A stretch of DNA of 36,831 nt from Bacteroides sp. (GCA_014802345.1 JAAVCM010000006.1:20766-57596); one strand, 5' to 3'; counted from the stretch's first letter, positions 26,066 through 34,219 are shown. The notes: generated from the sequence alone by a model not told the origin. Numbers and translations: made by a program.

Positions 26066-27781
26066 ATGAAGAAACTCAATATATTCAGCATCTTTCTCCT
26101 CATGCTCCTGCCGTTTTTGACAGGATGTTCAAAGGATGAGATTATATTCGACAGCGAACTTCCGCGCTTCGAACTCCGTCCCGGTTATCAGCTTCTTGAA
26201 GTGATAGTGCCGCAGGGGACACTCACAACAGACAAAATCTATATCATCGGTGAGTTCAACGGCGGCATGGATGCCGTAGGAGACCCCCGCTGGCAGCTCG
26301 AGAAGGCATCCGACACGGACGTAAAGTGGGGTGTCTACCTGAATCCTGCCGACTTTATCGACGGTAAGACACTTGCCGACGGCTACACATTCTATTCGGT
26401 AGAGCAGGGTGAGGAACGGTCACTGGACAACGAACCCGTGATACACACAGAGGCTCCCGCCCTCGGAGCGCGTCTGAATGTCCTCGTCTACCGTTGGGCC
26501 GACTACTTCAACAAACCTCAGAATCCTGACGAAATTGTCCATGACGGTTATGTCATCTATGTTGTCGATAATTCGGAGTACGAGGAACTCGCCATGTATG
26601 CATGGGGCGATGCCGAGGCATTCGGCGGATGGCCCGGCATGAAGCCTACCGGCAAGGTGACCATTGATGGTGTCAACTACAAGTATTTCGATACCGGCGC
26701 GGCCAACGAAGGTCTTAACCTTAACCTTATCTTCAATAATAACGGCAACGGCAAGCAGCTCCCCGACTTCAACGTGACACTGAATCAGGATTTCTATCTT
26801 GAACTCACTCCGAGCGCAGTCACCGAATTCGATCCTTCGGCTGTGGTGACTCATGACGGTTACGCCATCTTCGTCGTCAACAATTCCGGCTGGGATGATC
26901 TCTACCTCTATATGTGGGGTACGGTGAACGACCTTAACGGCGGCTGGCCCGGTATGGCACCGACCGGTACTCAGGTCATTAATGGTGTCACCTACACCTA
27001 CTTTGACCTCGGGGCGTCCAACTGTGATGCAGGTCTGGAAGAACACGTTATCCTCAACAATGGAAACGGTAAGCAGATCGATGATGTGGTCATCTTCAAC
27101 CTTGACCGCGACGTTTATGTAGAACTATCGTCCAACCGTGCGGTAGAAATTGACCCCGCCACCTACATCCCGGGGACTGTCGAGCCGGAACCTGAACCCA
27201 CTCCCGGCACCGAATATAAGATTTATGTCCAGAACCTCACCGGATGGAGCGACTTTTACATCTACGCATACGGTGACAAGGAAATCTTTGGCGGTTGGCC
27301 CGGTGCATCGACAACAGAAGTTAAGGAAATCGGCGGTGTAAGCTATCTCGTATTCACAGTCGAAGGTAGCGGCGAGACCGAGAATCTGATATTCAACAAT
27401 AATGCCGGTACTCAGTACGATGCTGTGACGATCACTCTTGACAAGGACTACTACATTGTCGCCAACCCCGACGGAGCATCCATCGTAGAGCCTGCAAAGT
27501 CCGAGTGTAAGATATATATCGAGGACAAGACAGGTTGGAAAGACTTCTACGTCTACGCATGGGGCGACAAAGAGATTTTCGGTAGCTGGCCCGGTGTGAG
27601 GCCCGAAACCACCGAGACAGTCGACGGTGTCACCTACAAGGTCCTGGCCGTCGAGGGCAACGGCGAAACCGAAAACCTGATTTTCAACAATAATGCCGGT
27701 ACGCAGTATGATGCTGCCTCGATCACTCTTGACAAAATTTATTTTATCGTCGCTAATCCCGACAAAGCTGAAATGAAGTAA
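26066..27781 (+). CDS. SusE/SusF-position lipoprotein with four tandem starch-binding-like modules
   Basis: 571 residues. The lipobox is FLTGC (Cys21). Residues about 24-155 form a first beta-rich domain (IYIIGEFNGGMDAVGDPRW) that may be CBM20/48-like. Four modules follow at 161-252, 265-360, 383-475 and 481-571. Each has an aromatic strand (for example FYIYAYGDKEIFGGWPG) and an asparagine-rich loop (LIFNNN). This is the pattern of CBM26-type starch-binding modules. A Pro/Glu linker (372-380) separates the second and third. The surface protein probably holds starch near the amylases, the role SusE and SusF play in Bacteroides thetaiotaomicron. The module family is my reading; a profile search would decide it. 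Confidence 0.8.
   Translation: MKKLNIFSIFLLMLLPFLTGCSKDEIIFDSELPRFELRPGYQLLEVIVPQGTLTTDKIYIIGEFNGGMDAVGDPRWQLEKASDTDVKWGVYLNPADFIDGKTLADGYTFYSVEQGEERSLDNEPVIHTEAPALGARLNVLVYRWADYFNKPQNPDEIVHDGYVIYVVDNSEYEELAMYAWGDAEAFGGWPGMKPTGKVTIDGVNYKYFDTGAANEGLNLNLIFNNNGNGKQLPDFNVTLNQDFYLELTPSAVTEFDPSAVVTHDGYAIFVVNNSGWDDLYLYMWGTVNDLNGGWPGMAPTGTQVINGVTYTYFDLGASNCDAGLEEHVILNNGNGKQIDDVVIFNLDRDVYVELSSNRAVEIDPATYIPGTVEPEPEPTPGTEYKIYVQNLTGWSDFYIYAYGDKEIFGGWPGASTTEVKEIGGVSYLVFTVEGSGETENLIFNNNAGTQYDAVTITLDKDYYIVANPDGASIVEPAKSECKIYIEDKTGWKDFYVYAWGDKEIFGSWPGVRPETTETVDGVTYKVLAVEGNGETENLIFNNNAGTQYDAASITLDKIYFIVANPDKAEMK
26546..27778 (+). repeat. Four tandem module-sized repeats within the SusE/F-like gene
   Basis: Units at 26546-26821, 26858-27145, 27212-27490 and 27506-27778. 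The third and fourth are much closer to each other than to the first two, sharing long near-identical DNA such as CAACAATAATGCCGGTAC in the loop region (near 27396-27415 and 27687-27706). That points to a recent duplication. Confidence 0.85.
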
Positions 27782-27786
27782 GATCC

Positions 27787-29112
27787 ATGAATAAGATAAC
27801 ATCAATCATTGCAACGGTGGCAGCTTTTGCCGCCACCGGTTGCACCTCCTACGAGATAGATATGCCCGAAAATCCGGCAGCTCCGGTGATAGGCAACGAG
27901 GTTTCGACAAACGTAATCTATCAGGCCAATCCCCGCTTCTTCGGTGAGAACGACTGCCTGAAAGGTCTCACCGCCCAGCTCACCCGCATTTCCGATATGG
28001 ACTGTGACATCCTTTGGGTGATGCCGGTCTACGAGACAGGTGAACTCAACGGTATCGGTTCACCCTACTGTATCCGCGATTTCAAGGCTCTCAATCCACG
28101 CTATGGAACCATGGCCGACATGAAAGAGCTTGTCAGCTCGGCACACTCAAAGGGGATGAGGGTCATCCTTGACTGGGTCGCCAACCACACTGCATGGGAC
28201 TGTCCTTGGATCACCGAGCATCCCGACTGGTACGAGAAGGATGCCGACGGCAACATCGTTTCACCCGCCGGGTGGAGTGATGTGGCTCAACTGAACTTCG
28301 AAAATCCCGAAGTGCGCACAGCCATGAAGGATGCCATGTTCTATTGGGTCGACCAGCTTTCAATCGACGGTTTCAGATGTGACTATGCCGATGGTGTGCC
28401 TCAGGATTTCTGGAGTAGCCTCATCACCGATCTGCGTGCCAAGAATTCTGACATGATAATGCTTGCCGAAACAACCAATCCTGAGTATTATGCCGATGGG
28501 TTTAATATGATATATGACTGGAACAGCGCTACCACTATCTCTGCCACTTTCAAAGGGGGTAAACCTGCTGACGTTGTTAAGGAAGCGAAAGAGGCATTGG
28601 CAAAAGTGCCTGATGGCAAGTCAATACTCCGGTATGTATTTAACCACGATGTAGCAGCGGAAAACAATGTTGCGACAATGTATGGCACACCCGAAGGTGT
28701 CCCTGCTGCCTACGTTCTCGCATCGATGCTCAACGGCACCCCAATGATTTACTCCTCGATGGATGTCGAGGGGCTTTCAGGAAAACTTTCGTTCTTTGAT
28801 TACAGGACTATGGATTTTTCCACTGCTCTCTCGGATGAATACAAGCTCATCAATGCCGCATTCAAGGCTTCAGCGGAGGTTCGTCGCGGCGAACTGCTCG
28901 ACTATTCGAACTCGGCTGTCGTATGTTTCACACGCGCCATTCCCGGCCACAATCTCCTCGTGGCTGTCAATACGACCGGAAGCGTGCAGACCGTGAAAAC
29001 CCCGATAGTCCTTGCCGGGGCTACCATGACCAATCTTATCAATGGTAACCCGGTAGCTGCTCCAGTAGTGATCGAGCTTGAACCATACGCCTACACTATA
29101 CTGATGAACTAA
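27787..29112 (+). CDS. GH13 alpha-amylase-family lipoprotein (second, SusG-position)
   Basis: 441 residues, 5 bases after the preceding gene. Lipobox AATGC gives lipidated Cys19. GH13 motifs: ILWVMPVYE (75-83), ILDWVANHT (127-135), SIDGFRCDYA (192-201) with nucleophile Asp199, IMLAETT (224-230) with acid/base Glu228, and YVFNHDV (283-289) with Asp288. The catalytic residues have the same spacing as in the first GH13, yet the proteins differ widely elsewhere, so they are old paralogues. It is much shorter than SusG and lacks the CBM58 insertion; binding could be supplied by the four-module lipoprotein made from the gene before it. Its likely role is the surface endo-amylase. Confidence 0.9.
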   Translation: MNKITSIIATVAAFAATGCTSYEIDMPENPAAPVIGNEVSTNVIYQANPRFFGENDCLKGLTAQLTRISDMDCDILWVMPVYETGELNGIGSPYCIRDFKALNPRYGTMADMKELVSSAHSKGMRVILDWVANHTAWDCPWITEHPDWYEKDADGNIVSPAGWSDVAQLNFENPEVRTAMKDAMFYWVDQLSIDGFRCDYADGVPQDFWSSLITDLRAKNSDMIMLAETTNPEYYADGFNMIYDWNSATTISATFKGGKPADVVKEAKEALAKVPDGKSILRYVFNHDVAAENNVATMYGTPEGVPAAYVLASMLNGTPMIYSSMDVEGLSGKLSFFDYRTMDFSTALSDEYKLINAAFKASAEVRRGELLDYSNSAVVCFTRAIPGHNLLVAVNTTGSVQTVKTPIVLAGATMTNLINGNPVAAPVVIELEPYAYTILMN

Positions 29113-29122
29113 TCTTTTTTCA

Positions 29123-31222
29123 ATGAAGAAAATCCTGATATTAATCTCTATGCTCACTACCGTCATGGAAATGGCGGCGGTGAGCATAACCTCACCGGAT
29201 GGCAACTTTGTCCTTCGTTTTGAGCTTACACCTTCAGGTGCCCCCTATTACATGCTTGACTACAAGAACAAGCCTGTGGTGGAGGCAAGTACACTTGGTC
29301 TAAAATCTGATCAGACAGACCTGACAGACGGTTTCCGGATCGCACGTACCGATACAATCACTGTGGATCGCACTTGGGAACCTGTGTGGGGCGAATACTC
29401 CACAATCCGTGATAACTTCAAGGAGATGGCTGTCAATCTGATTGATGAAGATCGCCAGCGCGAGATGACCATACGCTTCCGCCTGTTTAATGACGGACTC
29501 GGATTCCGCTACGAGCTCCCTGTACAGAAAGGTCCGAACCATCTGACCGTCAAGGACGAGCTTACGGAATTTAATTTTACCGGCAATCATAAGCTCTATT
29601 GCATTCCCGGCGATTATGACACGGACGAATACCTATGGTCCGAAACGACGTTTAACGATCTTCCGGAGGCTCTTGAAAGCTACGGAAAACATTCTGAAGC
29701 CCAGCGCGTAGATGGTCTTACCATCCAGACACCTATGCTGCTCAAAACGAATGACGGTGTATATATCAACGTTCACGAGGCAGCACTTGACGGTTATCCC
29801 GCCATGCTCCTTGACGTAAATCCTGAGACATACACAATGAAGTCGCACCTTGTCCCCGACCGTCTGGGTGTAAGTGCTTATCTTGAACTGCCATTCAGTA
29901 CTCCGTGGCGAACCCTCATTGTCAGCGACGATGCACGCGACATTCTTTCATCGCAGTTGGTGATGAATCTCAACGAGCCGTGTAAGATAGAGGACACATC
30001 ATGGATCAAGCCGATGAAGTTCATGGGTGTGTGGTGGGAGATGTTTACCGGTTATCAGAAAACTTGGGCTTATTCCGACGATACTCTTGCAAAACCCGGT
30101 GTGACCGACTATACCAAACTTACTCCTAACGGCCGCCATCCCGCCAACACGGAAAATGTCAAGCGCTATATCGACTTTGCCGCCAAGCACGGTATCGACG
30201 GTGTACTCGTCGAGGGCTGGAACGAAGGTTGGGAAGACTGGGCCGGTTACCGTAAGAACCGTCAGTTCCTCTTCGACAAGCCTTATCCCGATTTTAATGT
30301 CGAGGAACTGCGCGACTATGCGAAGGAAAAGGGCGTGAAACTCATCATGCACCATGAGACAGCAGCCAATGCCGCTGACTATGAGCTTCAGCTCGACCGC
30401 GCTTTCCAGTTCATGAAGGACAACAATTATGATGCTGTCAAGACCGGTTATGTGGGGGCTATCATTCCGCGTTCCGAACATCACACCTCGCAGTGGATGG
30501 TCGATCATGCCCGCAACGTCATCGAGCGTGCGGCCGACTATCAGATTATGGTCGATAGTCACGAGGCTCCGCGCCCGACAGGACTCTGCCGTACATATCC
30601 CAACTGGCTTGCTCAGGAATCGGCACGCGGAGGAGAATTTGAATCAATGGGGGGCAATCCTCCCTCCCATATCTGCATCCTTCCGTTCACCCGTCTGAAA
30701 GGAGGTCCGATGGACTATACTCCGGGACTTTTTGAAACCCGCATGAGCTACTACAATGAGGGAAAAGATTCGCAGGCAGGGACCACACTTGCACGCCAGC
30801 TTGCACTCTATCTCACTATGCCCTCGCCTATGCAGATGGCGTGTGATCTGCCCGAGAACTACGAGCGTTTCGCCGATGCCTTCGAGTTCATAGAGGCTGT
30901 CCCTGTGGACTGGAAAGATTCCAAATATCTCGAAGCCGACCCTAACCGATATATCACAGTCGCACGCCTCGATAAAAACTCCGATGACTGGTATGTCGGA
31001 GCAATCACCGACGAAAATGCAAGGACAGCGGAAATAGATCTCAGTTTCCTGCCGGCAGGTGAAAAGTATGTGGCAACTATCTATGAGGATGCACCCGATG
31101 CCCACTGGAAGGACAATCCGCAGGCTTATCGCATCAGGACTGTCAACGTAAAGCCCGGAATGAAATTAAAGCAACCTCTTGCCCCCGGTGGCGGAGCTGC
31201 AATACAAATAAAAAAACTTTAA
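29123..31222 (+). CDS. susB: GH97 alpha-glucosidase (SusB-like, inverting type)
   Basis: 699 residues with a cleavable signal peptide ending near MAAVSI (about 20). The N-terminal beta-sandwich (to about 290) and the (beta/alpha)8 barrel opening at FMGVWWEMFTG are typical of GH97. The glutamates Glu412 (MHHETA), Glu481 (DSHEAPRPTG) and Glu505 (ARGGEFES) lie 69 and 24 residues apart, exactly as Glu439, Glu508 and Glu532 of Bacteroides thetaiotaomicron SusB. That marks the inverting alpha-glucosidase subgroup, not the retaining alpha-galactosidases. It should release glucose from maltooligosaccharides in the periplasm. Last gene of the starch operon, 10 bases after the GH13 gene. Confidence 0.93.
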   Translation: MKKILILISMLTTVMEMAAVSITSPDGNFVLRFELTPSGAPYYMLDYKNKPVVEASTLGLKSDQTDLTDGFRIARTDTITVDRTWEPVWGEYSTIRDNFKEMAVNLIDEDRQREMTIRFRLFNDGLGFRYELPVQKGPNHLTVKDELTEFNFTGNHKLYCIPGDYDTDEYLWSETTFNDLPEALESYGKHSEAQRVDGLTIQTPMLLKTNDGVYINVHEAALDGYPAMLLDVNPETYTMKSHLVPDRLGVSAYLELPFSTPWRTLIVSDDARDILSSQLVMNLNEPCKIEDTSWIKPMKFMGVWWEMFTGYQKTWAYSDDTLAKPGVTDYTKLTPNGRHPANTENVKRYIDFAAKHGIDGVLVEGWNEGWEDWAGYRKNRQFLFDKPYPDFNVEELRDYAKEKGVKLIMHHETAANAADYELQLDRAFQFMKDNNYDAVKTGYVGAIIPRSEHHTSQWMVDHARNVIERAADYQIMVDSHEAPRPTGLCRTYPNWLAQESARGGEFESMGGNPPSHICILPFTRLKGGPMDYTPGLFETRMSYYNEGKDSQAGTTLARQLALYLTMPSPMQMACDLPENYERFADAFEFIEAVPVDWKDSKYLEADPNRYITVARLDKNSDDWYVGAITDENARTAEIDLSFLPAGEKYVATIYEDAPDAHWKDNPQAYRIRTVNVKPGMKLKQPLAPGGGAAIQIKKL

Positions 31223-31306
31223 TCTCTACATTTTCTATGTTTCCAACAGGTATAGAAATGGTAAGTAAAGATTGTTAAGGTTTTAACTTAAAAACAAATG
31301 TTCTTG

Positions 31307-31342
31307 TATCGACCCGCGTGTGAACGTAGGTCGATATTTTTT
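31307..31342 (+). terminator. Rho-independent terminator of the starch operon
   Basis: An 8-base perfect stem, TATCGACC (31307-31314) with GGTCGATA (31329-31336), has a 14-base loop and runs directly into six T bases (31337-31342). It lies 84 bases after the GH97 stop. Confidence 0.85.
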
Positions 31343-31574
31343 CAGTGTAATAGACGATTAAAAGTTCCATTGGGTCAAAAAGGCATAGATAGAAGTCGCC
31401 GGAGATACCATGTCAGAGATGCCATCTTAAAAGGAAAGCGACATGTTGAATATAAGAAAAGAGTTGGAAAAAATTTTTGAGTGTCTATGATATTTCGCCT
31501 ATCCCACAAGAACCCGACTTTCACAAGCCTGATTTTCTATGATAGTTCGCACATTGTATGGGGGCGAGGTTTCG
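31343..31574 (+). other. Non-coding stretch between starch locus and insertion sequence
   Basis: No gene is supported. Two copies of a 15-base direct repeat, TCTATGATATTTCGC at 31484-31498 and TCTATGATAGTTCGC at 31536-31550, differ at one base and start 52 bases apart. A frame without stops at about 31345-31480 has basic, repetitive content and no recognised similarity; it could be debris from an earlier insertion. Confidence 0.35.
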
Positions 31575-31575
31575 C

Positions 31576-31600
31576 GGCGCATAGTAAAAAACCTGTGTTT
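31576..31600 (+). repeat. Left terminal inverted repeat of the IS
   Basis: It starts GGCGCATAGTAAAAAACC and ends TGTGTTT. It pairs with the right end at 24 of 25 positions; the only difference is C for A after the A-run. One further base outward also matches. Confidence 0.8.
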
Positions 31601-31638
31601 GGCTAGAACTTCTTATCTTTGCAAAAAAATAATTTGCA

Positions 31639-32010
31639 TTGGAGAAGAATCCTTATATAGAGTTAGCAGAATGTCTAATGATTGAATACTTTGATGTTGT
31701 CAAGGTGGATAAAACCAAGGAGACACTTGATGTGACATTGGAGGAGCGTGACAAAGGAGTTGATGGTTATGCTTCTGAACAGCTCCGTCCCAATGGCTTT
31801 TATGAAGAAAGTAGAGTCAGGGACTACCCGGTCAGAAGTCGCAGGATGACATTTCATGTAAAGCGACGCCGATGGGTAGAAGTAGAGACCGGCAAGAGTA
31901 TCTCCAAACGTTGGGATTTAGTAGCTGAAGGTACCCGTTTCTCGAAAGAGTTTGCGGCTTTTTTAAAAGATATGCTTGGACAGATACCCGATTACGGGCC
32001 GCTCTATTAA
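31639..32010 (+). CDS. IS first ORF (transposase N-terminal region protein)
   Basis: 123 residues, beginning at a TTG 38 bases inside the left inverted repeat; the first in-frame ATG is at residue 14. The sequence is basic in the middle (RSRRMTFHVKRRRWVEV) and ends WDLVAEGTRFSKEFAAFLKDML, which resembles the N-terminal-region proteins encoded by ISAon1-type elements, likely a zinc-less DNA-binding helper. It overlaps the second ORF by 35 bases in another frame. This ORF is intact, unlike the transposase behind it. Confidence 0.65.
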   Translation: MEKNPYIELAECLMIEYFDVVKVDKTKETLDVTLEERDKGVDGYASEQLRPNGFYEESRVRDYPVRSRRMTFHVKRRRWVEVETGKSISKRWDLVAEGTRFSKEFAAFLKDMLGQIPDYGPLY

Positions 32011-32955
32011 ATGGTTCTTCGATATAGACGGCGATCTGTTTGAGCGTCAGTACAAACGTCATCTGAGTGGTTACTGGCAGTGGAAAGACAGTGCTGAGGG
32101 GCTGCATGCCGGACAATGGCGCGTCTTCCCCGAGAATATAGGCAGTCATCTCAGTATTGATGAGACCTCGTTGAGTAATAGGGAACTATACACTATAGTC
32201 ACCAACAAGGCTGCTCACGGACGCAAGGGCTCTATCGTAGTCATAGTGCTTGGAACTGACTCGGATACGGTGCTGCATGCATTGCGGCAGATTGACAGCA
32301 GTCTGCGCAATAAAGTAACCGAGATAACCCTTGATCTGTCTGACAGCATGCACCGCATATGCCGATTTGCGTTCCTACGGGCAAAGCATGTCATCGACCG
32401 TGTCCATGTTCAGAAACTGGCTCTTGAAGCCGTCCAGGAGATACGGATAAATTCAATGCGGATACCGAAGCGCGTGAGAAGGCGAAGTTGTCAGGAATGA
32501 AGTATGTTCCCGGGCGACTCTCTAACGGCGACACCCTCAAGGAGCTGCTTGCCCGTGGACGCTACGCCCTGTTCAAATCCCCTGAGAAGTGGACTGCCTC
32601 ACAAAGAGAGCGTATAGATCTGACGTTCTCACTCTATCCGGATATCAAGGATGCTTACTGGCTGTCACAACATCTCAGGGCAATATTTTCCAACAGGAAA
32701 TCAACTGCAGACACTGCCAGATTGAATCTTGCCCGTTGGTACAACCGCGTGGCTGACTCAGGCTTCAAATCCTTCAACACAATCGCGGCAACATTTTACG
32801 AACACTCCGATGAGATAATCAATTTCTTTGACAATCGATCCACTGATGCTTCAGCAGAGTCAATAAATTCCAAAATAAAGGCTTTCAGAGCCAAACTGCA
32901 TGGTGTCAATGACACAAAATTCTTCATCTTCCGACTTTGCAACCTCTATGCCTAA
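31976..32955 (+). pseudogene. ISL3-like DDE transposase, frameshifted
   Basis: Two frames together give one transposase: 31976-32500 and then a frame ending at 32955. The first carries LSIDETSLSNRELYTIVTNK (first Asp), EITLDLSDSM (second Asp) and HVIDRVHVQKLALEAVQEIR. The second carries KYVPGRLSNGDTLKELLARG and AESINSKIKAFRAKLHG with the last Glu. Near 32440-32460 the frame changes by a net loss of one base (or 3n+1), where AATTCAATGCGGATACC should read on as N-A-D-T-E. Family members usually have a few more residues (RWDAIN-like) at this point, so a longer deletion is possible. The protein should be cut off before the final catalytic Glu. Confidence 0.8.
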
Positions 32956-32978
32956 ACACAGTTTTTTTACTATGCGCC
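32954..32978 (-). repeat. Right terminal inverted repeat of the IS
   Basis: AAACACAGTTTTTTTACTAT followed by GCGCC, the reverse complement of the left end at 24 of 25 positions. It begins within the transposase stop codon. Confidence 0.8.
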
Positions 32979-33164
32979 GATGCCATACCTTCCGATTATC
33001 AGAAGATTATGGGTGTACCCCTCTCATTCCTTAATAAATATTGTCCTGAACAATTTGAAATAATCGGAATTGGCAATGGGAGCAAAAGTGATTCTTTTAT
33101 GAAAAGAACCACTTTTATATTTCGTATACGGAAAACTCTAATGAATAAATTATTAAATTCTTGA
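32979..33164 (+). pseudogene. C-terminal stub of an EcoRI-family DNA adenine methyltransferase
   Basis: About 60 codons that begin directly after the right inverted repeat: DAIPSDYQKIMGVPLSF, then LNKYCPEQFEIIGIGNG, then a stop after LMNKLLNS. The block MGVP-[IL]-[ST]-F-[LM]-[DN]-KY-x-P-[DE]-QFEI-[IL]-G is characteristic of EcoRI-family adenine-specific methyltransferases, where it stands near the C-terminus. The catalytic N-terminal part is missing and is not found on the other side of the IS. The stub cannot be functional. It is evidence that a restriction-modification or orphan methylase gene once stood here. Confidence 0.6.
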
Positions 33165-33276
33165 GGAAGTTTTACCTAATAATAACCTATATTTACTAAG
33201 TTTATTTATGGGAGAAAGAATACTAAGGCACTTTCCTTAGTAGAGCAATATCATTATTACTATATAAACATACTCT

Positions 33277-33894
33277 CTATTCAATTTTAATTGATAACCC
33301 AAACAGCTTTGAAATATTTTCGGACACAGCTACTTTAAGTTTATCGTCGACTGATGATAATTCTTCATTTGTGAGTTTACTTCTCAATTCACGATATTTA
33401 GTAATATAGGTATCAACAGATTCAACCAATTTATGAAATTGTTCAATGTTCATACTTCCAGATACAGGTTTAAGACCCTGTATAATTTCTTCATACTCTA
33501 CACATGGGGTATCTTTGGTAAATCTTAACGCTTCCAACAACCCTTCCCGAATCAAATGTTTAAAGCTATCAGGGTAGATAGCTTGATTGACAGGAGCCTG
33601 TACACTAGTTCCCCTGCCAAATCTATCTTCAAGATGAACATAGGTGAAATTTCCAAACCAATTTCCAGGGAAATTTATACTAAGTAATTTCCACCCATTT
33701 ATAATGTAATAATCTTGTCCATTTTTTATATCTCTTATTTTACTAGAATAAGAGGTATTTCCATTATAATTACTCGATAGATAATCAGTATAAATGAAAT
33801 CATATTTATTTAAATCCCCGAAAGTATCACATATTTCTATAGCAATAAAATTATCTAAAATTTTAACTCCAAGGATATGTTCTGTAAAGCCCAT
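33277..33894 (-). CDS. Hypothetical protein, AT-rich, unknown function
   Basis: 205 residues that I do not recognise. The N-terminal half (about 1-125) looks beta-rich with many Tyr, Asn and Gly residues (DYLSSNYNGNTSYSSK, GWKLLSINFPGNWFGNFTYV); the C-terminal half (about 125-205) is helical and charged. There is no signal peptide or membrane segment, so it should be cytoplasmic. Codon use is far more AT-rich than the backbone genes around it, which suggests transfer. It lies between a methyltransferase stub and the 3' end of a tRNA gene, so it may be the last intact gene of a lost defence or mobile island. The ATG start is the only reasonable one. Confidence 0.6.
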   Translation of the reverse strand: MGFTEHILGVKILDNFIAIEICDTFGDLNKYDFIYTDYLSSNYNGNTSYSSKIRDIKNGQDYYIINGWKLLSINFPGNWFGNFTYVHLEDRFGRGTSVQAPVNQAIYPDSFKHLIREGLLEALRFTKDTPCVEYEEIIQGLKPVSGSMNIEQFHKLVESVDTYITKYRELRSKLTNEELSSVDDKLKVAVSENISKLFGLSIKIE

Positions 33895-33968
33895 AAATTA
33901 TGAATTCTTCTACATAAAAAACAAGTCAAATCCCACCATATAATCAAGAGGGATATGACCTAAAACTA

Positions 33969-33986
33969 TTTTCTATTTATAGAAAA
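33969..33986 (-). terminator. AT-rich perfect inverted repeat, possible tRNA terminator or operator
   Basis: TTTTCTAT, two bases, ATAGAAAA: an 8-base perfect stem, 29 bases after the 3' end of tRNA-Ala on the minus strand, with TTTT shortly after. The stem has few GC pairs, so termination is uncertain; it could equally be a binding site for the gene at 33894. Confidence 0.35.
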
Positions 33987-34014
33987 GAAACTTTGAAAAT
34001 ATTCAAGTCTCGTT

Positions 34015-34091
34015 TGGTGGAGTATAGCGGACTCGAACCGCTCACCTCGACACTGCCAGTGTCGCGCTCTAGCCAGATGAGCTAATACCCC
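34015..34091 (-). tRNA. tRNA-Ala (anticodon GGC)
   Basis: 77 bases including an encoded CCA. The acceptor stem GGGGTAT/ATACTCC has a G3-U70 pair, the alanine identity element. The D-arm is GCTC-ATCTGGCTA-GAGC. The anticodon arm CGACA-CTGGCAG-TGTCG gives GGC, reading GCC. The variable loop is AGGTG and the T-arm is AGCGG-TTCGAGT-CCGCT. The 3' end points toward the IS/methylase patch. Confidence 0.97.
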
Positions 34092-34107
34092 GTTGATGTT
34101 TGCAGTG

Positions 34108-34138
34108 CAAAGGTAAGTAGCTTTTTCGGGTTTTGCAA
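34108..34138 (-). promoter_or_regulatory. Promoter of tRNA-Ala
   Basis: On the minus strand TTG (34138-34136), 20 bases, TACCTTTG (34115-34108): a perfect match. It lies back to back with the rlmN -7 box at 34159. Confidence 0.75.
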
Positions 34139-34158
34139 GGGTTTTGGCGATTTTTTTG

Positions 34159-34166
34159 TAATTTTG
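34159..34166 (+). promoter_or_regulatory. Putative -7 box of rlmN
   Basis: TAATTTTG matches TAnnTTTG, 53 bases before the rlmN ATG. No TTG stands at the usual -33 distance; the nearest is 23 bases upstream of the box. Confidence 0.45.
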
Positions 34167-34219
34167 CCATTAGAAATTCAATCCCATTCCCCCGCCGGGG
34201 GAGCGAAGCAACCCGAATC

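Larger units (their letters stand above)
31576..32978 (+). mobile_element. ISL3-like insertion sequence (two-ORF ISAon1 type), defective
   Basis: About 1.4 kb bounded by 25-base inverted repeats with one mismatch. It holds a short first ORF and a longer DDE transposase ORF that overlap, the layout of ISAon1-type ISL3 relatives in Bacteroidales. The transposase is frameshifted, so the copy should not move by itself. No 8-base target duplication is seen (GGTTTCGC on the left, GATGCCAT on the right). The right flank starts directly with the stub of a methyltransferase gene, so sequence on one side was probably lost after insertion. Confidence 0.75.

Noticed and set aside
26420-27805. Two minus-strand ORFs (208 and 226 residues) opposite the multi-module lipoprotein gene
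   Set aside because: They mirror the module repeats of the sense gene and have no start context or motif of their own.
31298-31480. ORF of 60 residues between the starch terminator and the IS
   Set aside because: Its start lies inside the terminator hairpin, the content is basic and repetitive, and no promoter or family was seen.
31484-31550. The 15-base repeats as a CRISPR array
   Set aside because: Only two short imperfect copies exist, with no third repeat and no cas gene.
34015-34091. tRNA-Ala as attachment site of an island, with a second att copy
   Set aside because: I looked for a copy of the tRNA 3' end near 17250-17320 and 31223-31640 and found none, so island borders cannot be claimed.
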